This document shows, one piece after another, positions 39,432-51,273 of a stretch of DNA of 64,000 bases. Below the pieces are notes generated by a model that saw nothing but the letters and a program-made list of their open reading frames with translations, was not told where the DNA came from and made no database searches. Each line of letters opens with the position of its first letter. The stretch's first letter is position 1. The position numbers and the translations under genes were made by a program. Source of the stretch: Moraxella boevrei DSM 14165 (GTDB lineage: Bacteria > Pseudomonadota > Gammaproteobacteria > Pseudomonadales > Moraxellaceae); NCBI RefSeq assembly GCF_000379845.1, contig NZ_KB903793.1, positions 1-64,000 on the forward strand, read 5' to 3'.

Positions 39432-40212
39432 TAGAATTAAAACTCATCAATTTATCATAACGTTGTTGTAATCGTATGTCTTTTGGTAACGCAGATAAGG
39501 TTTCTAATTGATTTTGCAACGTTAAGCGTAAATTATTCATTACCACATCGCTATTCACATTCGCCCCTTCGCCTTCGCTAATCACGCAATCAATCAATCC
39601 CAACGTGTGTAAATTATCCGCAGATAGTTTTAAAGCTTCGCTAGCTTGTGGGGCTTTTTCGGCGGTTTTCCACAAAATTGATGCACAACCTTCAGGCGAA
39701 ATCACCGAATAAATGCTGTTTTCAAGCATATTGACACGGTCAGCCACCGCAATTGCCAACGCACCGCCTGAACCGCCTTCACCAATTACGGTTGCAATCA
39801 CAGGCACACTTAACGCCGAAAACGTGGCAATACTTTCGGCAATCGCTTGGGCTTGTCCACGTTCTTCTGCACCGACCCCAGGGTATGCCCCTTGTGTATC
39901 AATAAAGGTAAACACAGGCAAATCAAAGCGTTGTGCCATTTTGACAAGGCGAATGACTTTGCGGTAACCTTCAGGATTTGCCATACCAAAATTATGCTCA
40001 ATGCGTTCACGTGTGCTACGTCCACGGTGTTGCCCGATAAGCATGACAGGTTTGTCGTTGAATTTTGCCAAACCGCCCAAAATCGCCTTGTCATCGGCAT
40101 AGGCTCTATCGCCCTGCAATATGTCAAATTCACTAAACAGTGTATTTGCATAATCTAAAAATAATGGGCGTTTTGGGTGGCGTGCTAATTGTACTTTTTC
40201 CCAGACAGACAT
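39418..40212 (-). CDS. accA: Acetyl-CoA carboxylase carboxyltransferase subunit alpha
   Basis: 264 residues, with the carboxyltransferase core complete: [34 protein letters not shown], and [20 protein letters not shown]. It forms the first step of fatty acid synthesis with AccD. It is about 55 residues shorter than the E. coli protein at the N-terminus; an in-frame TAA lies six codons before the ATG and AAGGAAG is in place, so the short start is real. The last residues (NSTLSL) overlap an IS5-like end, so the C-terminus is probably altered. Confidence 0.94.
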   Translation of the reverse strand: MSVWEKVQLARHPKRPLFLDYANTLFSEFDILQGDRAYADDKAILGGLAKFNDKPVMLIGQHRGRSTRERIEHNFGMANPEGYRKVIRLVKMAQRFDLPVFTFIDTQGAYPGVGAEERGQAQAIAESIATFSALSVPVIATVIGEGGSGGALAIAVADRVNMLENSIYSVISPEGCASILWKTAEKAPQASEALKLSADNLHTLGLIDCVISEGEGANVNSDVVMNNLRLTLQNQLETLSALPKDIRLQQRYDKLMSFNSTLSL

Positions 40213-40263
40213 GGGTTTCTTCCTTGTTTAATCAATGTTTTGATAAAATATGTTGATAAATGA

Positions 40264-41811
40264 TTATGAATGTGGTTGTGATTGAATATCCAACGACATT
40301 CCCCATTTTTGCCAAAGTTGGCTTTCTTCTTGTAAATCAGACAACAAAAGTTGACTATTATCCAAAGTTTGGTCAAAATCTTGACTTAGTTTTGGGTTAA
40401 TTCCGATTTGCCAATGGTTTTTGTCGCTTAACGTTAAGGTTAAGGGTAAAATTTCTTGTTTGCTACGGCTATGATGTATTAGCACTGCTAAACGCAATAA
40501 TAAGGTTAAATAAACCAATTTTTCGCCACCTGCTTGAGAAATCAGTTGATAGCCTTCGCTTTTGAGCTTTCGGCGGTGGTGCATCACCATTTGGGCAAGG
40601 CGAGATTTATCGGTTTGTGAAAAGCCGTCAATGTCCGAATTTGCTAATAAGTACGCACTATGACGGTGATAACCGCTGTGTGACACCGCCAAGCCAATCT
40701 CATGCAAATACGCCCCACGGCGTAACAAATCGGCATCTTCTTCATCTAATCCAAGCGTATCTTGCACTTGGTCAAATAATTGTTTGGCAGTTTTTACCAC
40801 TCGTTTGGCTTGTTTGGCATCCACCGAATAGCGATTCATCAAGGCTTGCACGCTTCTATCACGCACGTCTTCACTGGCAAAACGCCCAAGCATATCATAC
40901 ATGACACCCTCACGTAAAGCACCATCCGAGTATGCCATGGTGTCAATGCCAAGCACGCTCATACTAGCCAATAATACTGCCACACCTGCAGGCAGTACCG
41001 CCTTACGAGTGTCTTTGATTTCGGCAAAATCAATGTTATCAATATGTTTAATTTTAATTAACTGTTTTTGTAAATATTTTACACCTTTAAAGGTGATTTG
41101 GTCGTTATCGTCCATGCCTAAATTGACCAAAATTTGCTTGACTGCTTTTATCGTACCGCTTGAGCCTGTCACGCTGTCCCAGCCTGTTTTTTGGTATTGA
41201 CGGCTAATTACTAATAATTCTTTGCGAGCTTGGGCAATGGCTTTTTCAAAGTTTTTTTCGTTAATTTCGCCATTAACAAAAAAACGTTTACTAAACGAGA
41301 CACAGCCCATTTGCAAACTTTCGGTCAAAATCGGGTCAAAACCTTTGCCAATAATAAATTCGGTTGAACCACCGCCGATATCAATCACTAAACGTTTGTC
41401 GGTACTGGCGTTGGTGTGCGACACGCCTAGATAAATCAAACGGGCTTCTTCACGCCCTGCGATGATTTCAATCGGCTTTGGCAACACGGCATTGGCACGG
41501 CGAATAAATTCATCGGCATTTTTGGCTTGACGCAAGGTATTGGTGGCAACCACCCGTAGTCGTTCTGGCGACACCGCATCCAAGCGACCGACAAAACGGC
41601 TCAAACACGCCACACCACGCTCAATCGCTTCTTCGCTCAATACATTGTTTTCATCCAAGCCATTGGCAAGTTGCACCTTTTCTGACATGGACGCAAGTTT
41701 TCGCACTTCATGATGGTCAAGGCGTGCAATCGCAAGGTGAAAGCTGTTTGAACCAAGGTCAATGGCGGCCATCAGTTCAGAATGGCTAAGGTTATTTACT
41801 AAAGTTGGCAT
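40264..41811 (-). CDS. ppx: Exopolyphosphatase (Ppx/GppA family)
   Basis: 515 residues. ASKHA ATPase-fold motifs: AAIDLGSNSFHLAIARL near the N-terminus and VIDIGGGSTEFIIG at about 145. A C-terminal HD-like helical domain includes HEIGLAVSHSGYHRHSAYLL. It removes terminal phosphate from polyphosphate or pppGpp. The window also encodes a polyphosphate kinase 2 at 51.5 kb, so polyphosphate turnover is present, but the genes are not linked. Confidence 0.93.
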   Translation of the reverse strand: MPTLVNNLSHSELMAAIDLGSNSFHLAIARLDHHEVRKLASMSEKVQLANGLDENNVLSEEAIERGVACLSRFVGRLDAVSPERLRVVATNTLRQAKNADEFIRRANAVLPKPIEIIAGREEARLIYLGVSHTNASTDKRLVIDIGGGSTEFIIGKGFDPILTESLQMGCVSFSKRFFVNGEINEKNFEKAIAQARKELLVISRQYQKTGWDSVTGSSGTIKAVKQILVNLGMDDNDQITFKGVKYLQKQLIKIKHIDNIDFAEIKDTRKAVLPAGVAVLLASMSVLGIDTMAYSDGALREGVMYDMLGRFASEDVRDRSVQALMNRYSVDAKQAKRVVKTAKQLFDQVQDTLGLDEEDADLLRRGAYLHEIGLAVSHSGYHRHSAYLLANSDIDGFSQTDKSRLAQMVMHHRRKLKSEGYQLISQAGGEKLVYLTLLLRLAVLIHHSRSKQEILPLTLTLSDKNHWQIGINPKLSQDFDQTLDNSQLLLSDLQEESQLWQKWGMSLDIQSQPHS

Positions 41812-42061
41812 AATAATCGGCTTATTTTTTTGGATAAAAGGATTTTTAATAAAAAAGTTTTGCTAAAAAGATAGGTTATTTTACGCACTTTTGGTTGATT
41901 TTGCCAAATTTTTTGTTAAGCATTTTGTTAACGTTGCTTTTATGTTGTTTTGGTAAAAATTTTTAGCAAAATATGGTACTATAATTGGCAAAAGTTTTTG
42001 AAAATAATTTATTTTAAAAAATTTAACAAAAAATTAATCTGATTAAACAACAGGGATAAAA

Positions 42062-42868
42062 ATGCAAGCAAATTTCCCCAAAATTATTTTTTTTGACATT
42101 GACGATACCCTATATCTCAAGCAACAAGACCGTGTCCCAGATAGCATTCGCCAAGTTTTTTTGGCGTTAAAACAGCGTGGGGTACTGATTGCGATAGCGA
42201 CAGGGCGGGGGATTGGGATTTTTCCGCCTGTGATTTTGCAGTTGATGGATGAGATTGGCATTGACGTGGTTGTCAGTATCAACGGGCAATATGTGCAGTA
42301 TCGTGGTAAGCCGTTGGTAGATTTTCCGATTGATAGGGCAGATATGCGATTTATTCGTGAACATTTGTACCAAAACAATATCGCCTGTGCCTATATGACG
42401 GCAGATAGGATTGTGGCGTTATCGGAAACCGATGCGTTAGAAAATGCCCTAAACGCCCTGCATATTCCTTATACAGTTGATGCAAATTTTGACGATACCT
42501 CGGAAAATAGCGAAAAAGTTTACCAAATTTTGGCGTTTTATGATGATAATCAAGACGAAAACTTGATGCAAATTTTGCCAAAACATTTAAAGACCATTCG
42601 TTGGCATGTGTCTGGGGTGGATATTTTAGACACCAATGGCTCAAAAGCTCGTGGCATCAAGGCGGTGCTAGATAACTTGGGACTAGAGATGGCGAATGCG
42701 TGGGCGTTTGGCGATGGCTTAAATGATATAGAAATGCTTGAAACGGTAGGATTTGGCATAGCGATGGGCAATGCTCATGCAGATTTAAAGGCGGTGGCGG
42801 ATTATGTCTGTGAAAATGCAGTAGATGATGGAATTTTTAAGGTGTTACAGCAGTTTGGGGTGATTTGA
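42062..42868 (+). CDS. HAD-superfamily hydrolase, Cof type (IIB)
   Basis: 268 residues. Motif I IIFFDIDDTLYL, motif II around ATGRG, cap domain in the middle (subclass IIB), and motif IV FGDGLNDIEMLETVGFGIAM. These cytosolic phosphatases act on sugar phosphates, flavin mononucleotide or pyridoxal phosphate; the substrate is not predictable. Divergent from ppx across a 250-base gap that contains a TATAAT at 41980 and no gene. Confidence 0.92.
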   Translation: MQANFPKIIFFDIDDTLYLKQQDRVPDSIRQVFLALKQRGVLIAIATGRGIGIFPPVILQLMDEIGIDVVVSINGQYVQYRGKPLVDFPIDRADMRFIREHLYQNNIACAYMTADRIVALSETDALENALNALHIPYTVDANFDDTSENSEKVYQILAFYDDNQDENLMQILPKHLKTIRWHVSGVDILDTNGSKARGIKAVLDNLGLEMANAWAFGDGLNDIEMLETVGFGIAMGNAHADLKAVADYVCENAVDDGIFKVLQQFGVI

Positions 42869-42869
42869 T

Positions 42870-42901
42870 AAAAGCATGGGTTAATCATTAATCCATGCTT
42901 T
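42870..42901. terminator. Bidirectional terminator between the HAD gene and fhs
   Basis: AAAGCATGG and CCATGCTTT with a paired TTAAT/ATTAA centre make a near-perfect hairpin between convergent genes, with A and T tracts on either side. Confidence 0.85.
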
Positions 42902-42921
42902 ATTAATCATTTAACTAAAAA

Positions 42922-44637
42922 TTAAAATAAGCCAACAATATTGCCATTTTCATCCACGTCAATTTTTTCAGCAGACGGCACTTTTGGCAAGCCGGGCATT
43001 TTCATAATGCGACCGCAAATTACCACCAAAAATCCCGCCCCATTTGACAAGCTAATATCTCGCACTGTCAAGCGAAAATCACTCGGTACGCCAAGCAGTT
43101 TGGCATTGTCTGAAAATGAATATTGGGTTTTTGCCATACAAATTGGCAAGCTGTTAATGTCAATGTTTTCAATGGCTTGTAGGCTTGTCAAGCTTGTCTT
43201 TGCGGTGTCTGATAAGTCCACACCAATCGCCCCATAAATGCGTTCGGCGAGGGTTTCAATTTTTTTAATAACGGATAAATTTTTATTATAAGCAAAGCTA
43301 AAATTGTTAGGTTTTTCAACCGCTTGCAAAACTTTTTCGGCTAAATCAAGACCACCTTTACCGCCATGCTCCCACACTTCACACAGGGCAACGCTTGCTG
43401 CTTTTTCTTCACAAGCACGAATGACAGTATTTAATTCAGCTTCACTGTCTGACACAAAACGATTGACCGCCACAACCACAGACAAGCCAAATACGTTTTG
43501 CATATTGTCAATGTGTTTTAGTAGGTTTGGTAAGCCGTCTTTTACCGCTTGCACGTTTTCAGTTTTTAAGTCATCTTTTGCCACACCGCCGTTGTATTTT
43601 AAGGCTCGCACGGTCGCTACGATTACGCACGCAGACGGCGTTAAATCGTTCATACGGCATTTGATGTCGCAGAATTTTTCCGCTCCTAGATCCGCCCCAA
43701 AGCCTGCCTCTGTAACCACAAAATCCGCCAAATGCGTTGCCATTTTGGTGGCGATGACTGAGTTACAGCCGTGTGCGATGTTGGCGAATGGACCGCCATG
43801 CACTAGGGCGGGCGTGTGGGCGATGGTCTGCACTAGGTTTGGTTTTAACGCATCTTTTAGTAGGGCAGTCATCGCACCATGAGCGTGTAAATCTTTGGCA
43901 AAAATCGCTTTATTATCAAAGGTATAAGCCACCAAAATATTGCCAAGTCGGTTTTTTAAATCATTTAAATCACTCGCCAAGCAAAAACACGCCATGACTT
44001 CGCTCGCCACCGTGATGTCAAAGCCGTCAAGACGTGGCACGCCGTCTGTCTGTTTGCCAGATTTACCCACCGAAATTCCGCTTTCAATGTGACGTAATTG
44101 ACGGTCGTTCATGTCCACGACACGACGCCATAGCACACGATTTGGGTCAATATTTAGTTCATTGCCTTGAAAAATATGATTGTCAATCATGGCAGAAAGT
44201 AGGTTATTCGCTGAGCCAATGGCGTGAAAATCGCCTGTAAAATGCAGATTAATGTCTTCCATTGGCAAAACTTGCGAGTAACCACCGCCCGCCGCACCGC
44301 CTTTAATACCAAATACAGGACCAAGCGACGGCTCACGCAGGGCCACCATTGTATTTTTACCAAGATTTTTTTGTTTATTGACCAAATTTAACGCATCAGC
44401 AAGCCCAATCGTTACCGTGGTTTTGCCTTCGCCAGCTGGGGTTGGGTTAATGGCGGTTACCAAGATGATTTTGCCGTTTTTATTGGGTAATTTTTCTAGC
44501 GATTTTGGGTTGATTTTGGCTTTGGTGTGTCCGTACGGCTCGTAGTCTTCGGTGCTTAGATTGATTTTTTTGGCAAGGTCAACAATGGGTAGAAGTGTGG
44601 CTTCACTTGCGATTTGGGCATCGGTTTTGTGACTCAT
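42922..44637 (-). CDS. fhs: Formate-tetrahydrofolate ligase
   Basis: 571 residues, the usual size. P-loop-type motif [20 protein letters not shown], then [20 protein letters not shown] and the C-terminal region [20 protein letters not shown], all characteristic. It makes 10-formyl-THF from formate, THF and ATP. The start at 44637 follows a CAGGAAAATC ribosome site. Presence of both fhs and 5-formyl-THF cyclo-ligase suggests active formate/one-carbon exchange. Confidence 0.96.
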   Translation of the reverse strand: MSHKTDAQIASEATLLPIVDLAKKINLSTEDYEPYGHTKAKINPKSLEKLPNKNGKIILVTAINPTPAGEGKTTVTIGLADALNLVNKQKNLGKNTMVALREPSLGPVFGIKGGAAGGGYSQVLPMEDINLHFTGDFHAIGSANNLLSAMIDNHIFQGNELNIDPNRVLWRRVVDMNDRQLRHIESGISVGKSGKQTDGVPRLDGFDITVASEVMACFCLASDLNDLKNRLGNILVAYTFDNKAIFAKDLHAHGAMTALLKDALKPNLVQTIAHTPALVHGGPFANIAHGCNSVIATKMATHLADFVVTEAGFGADLGAEKFCDIKCRMNDLTPSACVIVATVRALKYNGGVAKDDLKTENVQAVKDGLPNLLKHIDNMQNVFGLSVVVAVNRFVSDSEAELNTVIRACEEKAASVALCEVWEHGGKGGLDLAEKVLQAVEKPNNFSFAYNKNLSVIKKIETLAERIYGAIGVDLSDTAKTSLTSLQAIENIDINSLPICMAKTQYSFSDNAKLLGVPSDFRLTVRDISLSNGAGFLVVICGRIMKMPGLPKVPSAEKIDVDENGNIVGLF

Positions 44638-44727
44638 AATGATTTTCCTGAATGAACAAATAATAAAAAAAGGTTTGGTTTTATTATACTGTTTTTTATG
44701 GTTCTTGACAAAAAAAGTGGGCTGATT

Positions 44728-45462
44728 TTAGGCAAAAAATCCTTGCTCGATCATTATGGCAACAATCAACTTTAACGCAAGCAAGATCAGCAAATACGGC
44801 AAAATTTTTTTTAGCCAATTCGCCGAAAATTGATGACGCAATTTTGTGCCAATCCATGACCCAACAGTCGCCATCACTACCATAAAAATCAGTAACCGCC
44901 AATAATCCAAAAATGCAAAGCCGAGCGTCACATATACCAAAATTTTCGCCCCATGCACCACCGTCATCATCAACGCTCCCGTGGTAACGACCTGATGCGT
45001 GTCGGTATAATGTTTGTTTAGCACGGCGATGTTGAGTGGACCGGGTGTACCGACAAACACGCCCAAACCTGTCTGCAAAAACCCCACCAAAAAGAAACTT
45101 TCAAATCGGCGAATTAGGCGGTTAAAAATCGCCGACCATTGCAACAGCAAAATGTAAATGCCGATAAAAAGTGGAATTAAATCCAGTTTTACAAAACGAA
45201 TCAGCACCCCAAACAGCACCATGCCAAGTATTGAACCAATGACAAACTGTTTAAACGGTTGCCAAATAATATCCCGTCGCCTAAACCACGCACGGCTTGC
45301 GTTACTGGCAAGTTGCGTGATGCCATGCACAGGAATAATGGCGATACTGGGCAAAAAAAATGGCATGAAACCGATTAAAATCATGCCACCGCCCACGCCT
45401 GTAATGGCGGTCAAAGCCGATGTGATAAGATTAATCAGTCCAAGTAAAAAGTCGTTAAGCAT
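44728..45462 (-). CDS. Sulfite exporter TauE/SafE-family membrane permease
   Basis: 244 residues, about eight helices. The duplicated family pattern is visible: GVGGGMILIGFMPFFLPSIA with HGITQLASNASRA in the first half, and GVFVGTPGPLNI plus GAKILVYVTLGF in the second. Family members move sulfite, sulfonates or other organic anions. Substrate unknown. It starts nine bases downstream of the metallophosphoesterase, so it may share a transcript with the RNA-repair pair, though a functional link is not implied. Confidence 0.88.
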   Translation of the reverse strand: MLNDFLLGLINLITSALTAITGVGGGMILIGFMPFFLPSIAIIPVHGITQLASNASRAWFRRRDIIWQPFKQFVIGSILGMVLFGVLIRFVKLDLIPLFIGIYILLLQWSAIFNRLIRRFESFFLVGFLQTGLGVFVGTPGPLNIAVLNKHYTDTHQVVTTGALMMTVVHGAKILVYVTLGFAFLDYWRLLIFMVVMATVGSWIGTKLRHQFSANWLKKILPYLLILLALKLIVAIMIEQGFFA

Positions 45463-45471
45463 GGGTTAAAT

Positions 45472-46209
45472 TTATTTTTTTTGTAAGTTTTGTTGGATTA
45501 AATAGTGTATATTTTTAATTAATTCCAAACGTTCCTTATCATCTTTTGCCATTTCAAAAGTGCAATTATCTGAGAGAATTTGCGGTATTTGTAGTTCATT
45601 AAAAATCGTCTCGTCACTAAAATGCGATAATTTTGGCAAATCGTTAAGATACGCGTCAATCTCATCAAGCGTTAAAAATTTACCATGTAAATCAAAGCCA
45701 ACATTTAATATTTTACCGCCAATGTCCGATATTCTATCATGAATATGCCCGTGCAGATGATAATAACCCTTATGACAGCCGTCCCATTCAGCAATCGGAT
45801 AATGAAATAAAATCAAGGTTTTATTTTCATCATGGCTATTTTTTAACTTTAACTTTAAATAACTTTGGGCTGATGATAATATCGGATTACCGTCATGTTT
45901 TTTGGTGGTTAAAAATTTCGTCAAGTTATTTTGGATAACATCATCATGATTGCCAAAAATTAAATGATGGCGACCGTTTAATTGGCTTAACGTCTGAAAA
46001 ATCTGTTTTAAATCATGGCTAAAGCTTAAATCGCCCAAATTATAGACGTCATCATCCACGCCAACGGTATCATTCCATAAGTCAATCATATACTTGTCTA
46101 AAATAGAAGTATCATTTTTATCCGTACTTTTTGGGCGCGTATGCGGACAAAATTTGGCGATATTTTTATGGCTAAAATGTAAATCTGATGTGAAAAATGT
46201 TTTACTCAT
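45472..46209 (-). CDS. Calcineurin-like metallophosphoesterase (partner of RNA ligase)
   Basis: 245 residues. All five dinuclear-metal motifs are present: FTSDLHFSHKNI (D, H), YNLGDLSF (GD), FGNHDD (GNHD), FHYPIAEW, and LHGHIHDR (GHxH). Its start is one base after the stop of the kinase-RNA ligase gene, so the two are translationally linked. Phosphoesterases of this fold remove 2',3'-cyclic or 3' phosphates in RNA repair modules such as clostridial Pnkp, so this enzyme probably provides the missing end-healing step. That role is inferred from neighbours. Confidence 0.85.
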   Translation of the reverse strand: MSKTFFTSDLHFSHKNIAKFCPHTRPKSTDKNDTSILDKYMIDLWNDTVGVDDDVYNLGDLSFSHDLKQIFQTLSQLNGRHHLIFGNHDDVIQNNLTKFLTTKKHDGNPILSSAQSYLKLKLKNSHDENKTLILFHYPIAEWDGCHKGYYHLHGHIHDRISDIGGKILNVGFDLHGKFLTLDEIDAYLNDLPKLSHFSDETIFNELQIPQILSDNCTFEMAKDDKERLELIKNIHYLIQQNLQKK

Positions 46210-46210
46210 T

Positions 46211-47692
46211 TTATATATTCTCTAAAAATTTCTGTACAAATTCAATCTTTTGTAACTCATCTAATTGATTAAATTCATCTTTATTTACTTTAATATAATC
46301 CACCAGCGGATAATACTCTTCATCAACATTTCTTTTATTTAATTTATTACCCAAATTATCTGCTTGACTACGCCCAAAGAATTTAGAAATTAAATAAAAC
46401 GGTGATTTTAGCTTAAATAAAAGTTGCTTGGTTTCGCTATCAAATACCATAAAACCTTCATGTTTCACGGTTTTTAATAAGGCTTTTAATTCCCCAAAAG
46501 GAATATTTAAAATCATTTCTGGGCGTTTAATATTGTATTGTTTGGCAAGGGTATTTAACTCAAATTCACTTGCCATATCACCTGTTTTGACATTGACCAT
46601 ACCGATTAATGTTTCCCCAAAATTTTCATTGATAATATGAACATCTTTTTCATCAGTGATTTCAAATAAAAACGTGAAATTTGGATAAGCCTTAAATAAC
46701 GGCTCGTATTTTTGACAATGCTCTTCGGTCATTTTGGCAAAATCGCTGTCTAATGAACCTGTGGTAGAATACAATACTTGTTTGTTAAAATCGCTATCAA
46801 AACTTGGGTGCGAATTACCCAAATCCACATAAGTACACACCCCCAAAAATCCATTGACTTTGACCACTGCATCGACCAATCTCTCGTCCAAGACAGCTAT
46901 CGGATAAGGACTGTTTTTGGCAATACGTTCAGAATAATTAAATACTTTTTTAAATGGGCGTACAATGATATTGTTATGCTCATCGATAATCAGCCCACGC
47001 ATTTCAAGCAGTGCATTGTCAAATGTATTGTCATAAAACACATGACGGGCGTATTTTAATACCCATAATTGTGGATATTTTTTACTTTGTTTTTTGATAA
47101 AATTTTTGCAGGCGAAATTTAAATAATCATCAGTCACATAAGTATGATTTAATTCATTAAAGGGTAATTGTCCTTGACTAAATTTTTGCATTTTTTCAAT
47201 TAAAATTTTAGTCTCATCATCAATGGGACGCACGGCAGGAACATGAATTTCTTCTCGCAATTTGTTATTATTCAAATTAACATAAGCAGATAATACGTCG
47301 ATCCTTTTGACGTTGTGCGTATTCTCAAAAAAATTGTGCAGACGATAAATCTCAACACTAAATCCGTGCTTTTTTGCCATGTTGATGAGATGAATACAGC
47401 TTGACGATTTTTGATTGGTATTGGAATTAACAATCAAAATATCTTCGCTAGGGAACTTTTGTCCGTGTTTTAAAACTTCTTTAAACCATGCCAAATTCTT
47501 GCGTTGAGCCTTATCGACTGCATCGCCAGACCAACGATATACGCCATTTTCATCGGTTAAAAGCAGGTCATTTTCAAGGTGAATAATGGTAGCGTTTGGA
47601 TAATCGTGGGCAAATTCGCGTATTTTTTGTTTGGCAAACGTGGATTTGCCAGAGCCTTGATGCCCACGGATTAGGATAAATTTTTGTATCAT
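46211..47692 (-). CDS. Polynucleotide kinase-RNA ligase fusion protein
   Basis: 493 residues from ATG at 47692 (GGGG upstream; a TTG at 47704 is in frame). Residues 1-150 are a P-loop kinase: Walker A G10-HQGSGKS17, HLENDLLLT, VNSNTNQ, of the AAA_33/polynucleotide kinase type. Residues from about 190 form a T4 Rnl1-type RNA ligase: EMRGLIID (230-237), RPFKKVFNYSE (245-255), nucleotidyl lysine K278 in VVKVNG, FTFLFEITDE, HEGFMVF and LLFKLKSP. It would phosphorylate 5'-OH ends and join RNA, for example tRNAs cut by anticodon nucleases. Gene is AT-rich, suggesting transfer. Domain identity is from motifs. Confidence 0.85.
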   Translation of the reverse strand: MIQKFILIRGHQGSGKSTFAKQKIREFAHDYPNATIIHLENDLLLTDENGVYRWSGDAVDKAQRKNLAWFKEVLKHGQKFPSEDILIVNSNTNQKSSSCIHLINMAKKHGFSVEIYRLHNFFENTHNVKRIDVLSAYVNLNNNKLREEIHVPAVRPIDDETKILIEKMQKFSQGQLPFNELNHTYVTDDYLNFACKNFIKKQSKKYPQLWVLKYARHVFYDNTFDNALLEMRGLIIDEHNNIIVRPFKKVFNYSERIAKNSPYPIAVLDERLVDAVVKVNGFLGVCTYVDLGNSHPSFDSDFNKQVLYSTTGSLDSDFAKMTEEHCQKYEPLFKAYPNFTFLFEITDEKDVHIINENFGETLIGMVNVKTGDMASEFELNTLAKQYNIKRPEMILNIPFGELKALLKTVKHEGFMVFDSETKQLLFKLKSPFYLISKFFGRSQADNLGNKLNKRNVDEEYYPLVDYIKVNKDEFNQLDELQKIEFVQKFLENI

Positions 47693-47858
47693 AAATAACC
47701 CCAAACTAAATTGTGTAACAATTTAGCTTTTTAAAAACAAATGGAAAATCAGCAACTTAGCTTGTCAAAATTTTGGCTAAATCACTGGTTTGGGCGGGGT
47801 CGTCGCTCAGGAATTATTTTATCATCACGCTTTTATGACAAAATAAATGTTTGGAATC

Positions 47859-47895
47859 ACCATTCACAAAAGGAGATAAATTTTTTGTGAATGGT
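47859..47895. repeat. Perfect 13-bp inverted repeat upstream of the RNA ligase
   Basis: ACCATTCACAAAA and TTTTGTGAATGGT are separated by 11 bases, in the 250-base gap between hisG and the kinase-ligase gene. There is no clear T run, so it may be a regulator site or structured leader for the RNA-repair genes rather than a terminator. Confidence 0.65.
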
Positions 47896-47957
47896 AAGAT
47901 TTTAGTAGAAATTTTGGATTTGTCAAGCATTTTTATCAGGATTTAATATATACAAAA

Positions 47958-48602
47958 TCAAGATTCAATACTTTGTTTAAAACTGGTTAAAATTGGTTCA
48001 AGCAGTTCAAATTTACGCTTGTAGCTGACTTGATTGACAATCAAGCGAGATGACACTTGGCAAATTTCGTCTAATGGTTCAAGTCCATTGGCTCGCAAGG
48101 TGTTGCCTGTGTCCACCACGTCCACGATGAAGTCGCCCAAACCGACAAGTGGGGCGAGTTCCATTGAGCCGTAAAGTTTGATGATGTCCACCTGTTCGCC
48201 ACGATTGGCAAAATAATTGCGAGCGACATTAACGTATTTGGTGGCGATACGCAGTCGCCGATTTGGTAAGGTTTTGCCGACCACGCCTGCTGTCATCAGC
48301 CGACATTGGGCGATTTTTAGGTCAAGCAGTTCGTACAGATTTTGCGAGCCGTGTTCTAGTAACACGTCTTTGCCCGCCACACCAAAATCTGCCGCCCCAT
48401 GCTCAACATAAGTTGGCACATCAGATGCTCGCAGAATTAACACTCGCACGTTTGGGTTGGTGGTGGAGAAGATGAGTTTGCGAGATTGTTCTACGTCTTC
48501 AAGTAGCTCAATATCTGCTTTGGCAAGCATTGGCATGGTTTCTTTTAAAATTCGCCCTTTGGATAGGGCTAGGGTTAAGCCGTTGTAAGTTTCTTCAGTC
48601 AT
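47958..48602 (-). CDS. hisG: ATP phosphoribosyltransferase, short form
   Basis: 214 residues. Short-form HisG ([52 protein letters not shown]) lacks the C-terminal regulatory domain and needs HisZ. First step of histidine synthesis. In related genomes it normally follows murA directly; here a methylase and a nuclease remnant separate them. The downstream his genes are not adjacent: the kinase-ligase unit follows instead. Confidence 0.95.
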   Translation of the reverse strand: MTEETYNGLTLALSKGRILKETMPMLAKADIELLEDVEQSRKLIFSTTNPNVRVLILRASDVPTYVEHGAADFGVAGKDVLLEHGSQNLYELLDLKIAQCRLMTAGVVGKTLPNRRLRIATKYVNVARNYFANRGEQVDIIKLYGSMELAPLVGLGDFIVDVVDTGNTLRANGLEPLDEICQVSSRLIVNQVSYKRKFELLEPILTSFKQSIES

Positions 48603-48623
48603 TTTTCTATATCTTATAGTTGA

Positions 48624-48915
48624 TTAAAGATTTTTGGACGAGATAGGTTCATGTGGTAAACCAAGCCATTTTAGCGGAATTTCATTAAACAAATAATGAC
48701 AGTTTACCGAATGAATATAATCAAGCGTATCTTGATAAACAGGATTTTTGAACCAATCGTTCGTCATGAAACCAAACTTCATAGCCTGTACGATTTTGTG
48801 ATGGCTTTAGATGATAGCCGTCAATTTGTTCAAATAACTGTTTTAAATCGGTTCTGACTTCAAAATCAAGACCAGTTTTGGTATTTGCACCACCAACACC
48901 GCCTGTTATCATCAT
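48624..48915 (-). pseudogene. Type II restriction endonuclease remnant (internal deletion)
   Basis: ATG at 48915 overlaps the methylase stop. The first 50-odd residues (ITGGVGGANTKTGLDFEVRT, ending EVWFHDERL) read as the N-terminus of a restriction nuclease group. In another frame, from 48767, TNDWFKNPVYQDTLDYIHSV then NCHYLFNEIPLKWLGLP reads as its C-terminus and ends at 48624. Both frames share the DNA near 48745-48765, so an internal deletion of roughly 100-150 codons, probably at a short repeat, fused the ends out of frame. The catalytic centre is gone. Parent family is from memory of such proteins; the frame structure is seen directly. Confidence 0.7.
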
Positions 48916-49723
48916 ATTTCCTTATAAATCGCCAAAATTTCACCGACTTTTTGCCGACTACTGCCTTTGGCAGAAATATTTCTTTGTACTTGTACCGTTT
49001 TTATCACCGCCCCTTGATATAAAAGCCGTGTTTGCTCGGTATCGTGGTTAGAAATCAAAACCCCTTGTGATTGATGAATAAAATCTTTTGCCAAAGTTGC
49101 CAATCGTATTTGGTCATCAAAATTAAAACCATCTTTCGCATAACTGGTAAATGATGACGTTTTATTCAAAGGCATATACGGCGGATCGCAATAAATCACA
49201 TCATCTTGGCTAACTTTGCTAAAAATCTGTGCAAAATCACCACAAAAAAACTGCATTCTCGGCGATTTATTGACAAAACTTTGCAATTCTGCCTTTGGAT
49301 AATAGGGTGATTTATAACGCCCAAATGGCACATTAAAACCACCTTTACGGTTATAACGACACAAGCCATTAAAGGCGTGGCGATTAAGATAAATAAATAA
49401 TGCTGATTTTTTGACTATATCATTGCTATCATTAAATTCATCTCTTAACTCATAAAAACGAGTTTCTTGATTATTATCTGTGGTAAAAAATGACTGTGCA
49501 TAATCAATAAAACCTTGTTTTTGCTCGGATAAGGTTTGGTATAAGTTGATTAAATCTTGATTGGTATCATTTAATATATATTCATCAAAATCTAATTGCA
49601 AGGCGACACTGGCTGAGCCAACAAAAGGCTCAACCAAACAATAACGCTTTTTTGGCAAATTTTGTTCAATAAAAGGTACAAGTTTACTTTTACCGCCTGC
49701 CCATTTTAAAAAAGGTTTTGTCA

Positions 49724-49724
<1 letters not shown>
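48912..49724 (-). CDS. Dam-type N6-adenine DNA methyltransferase (D12 class)
   Basis: 270 residues. FLKWAGGKSKL (AdoMet motif), VEPFVGSASVAL, NDTNQDLINLY and catalytic DPPY (VIYCDPPYMPL) place it in the D12/Dam group, often GATC-specific; the target cannot be proven from sequence. Its ATG overlaps the murA stop by one base and its own stop overlaps the nuclease remnant, so it is translated with murA. With the nuclease broken, this is now an orphan methylase. Confidence 0.9.

Positions 49725-51273
<1,549 letters not shown>

Noticed and set aside
42922-44637. fhs as a recently transferred gene
   Set aside because: Although formate-THF ligase is patchy in gamma-proteobacteria, base composition looks like its neighbours and there is no mobile element nearby.
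48721-48915. 64-residue ORF as a standalone small gene
   Set aside because: Its end reads out of frame into the C-terminus of a nuclease-like protein, so it is better explained as a piece of a deleted gene.
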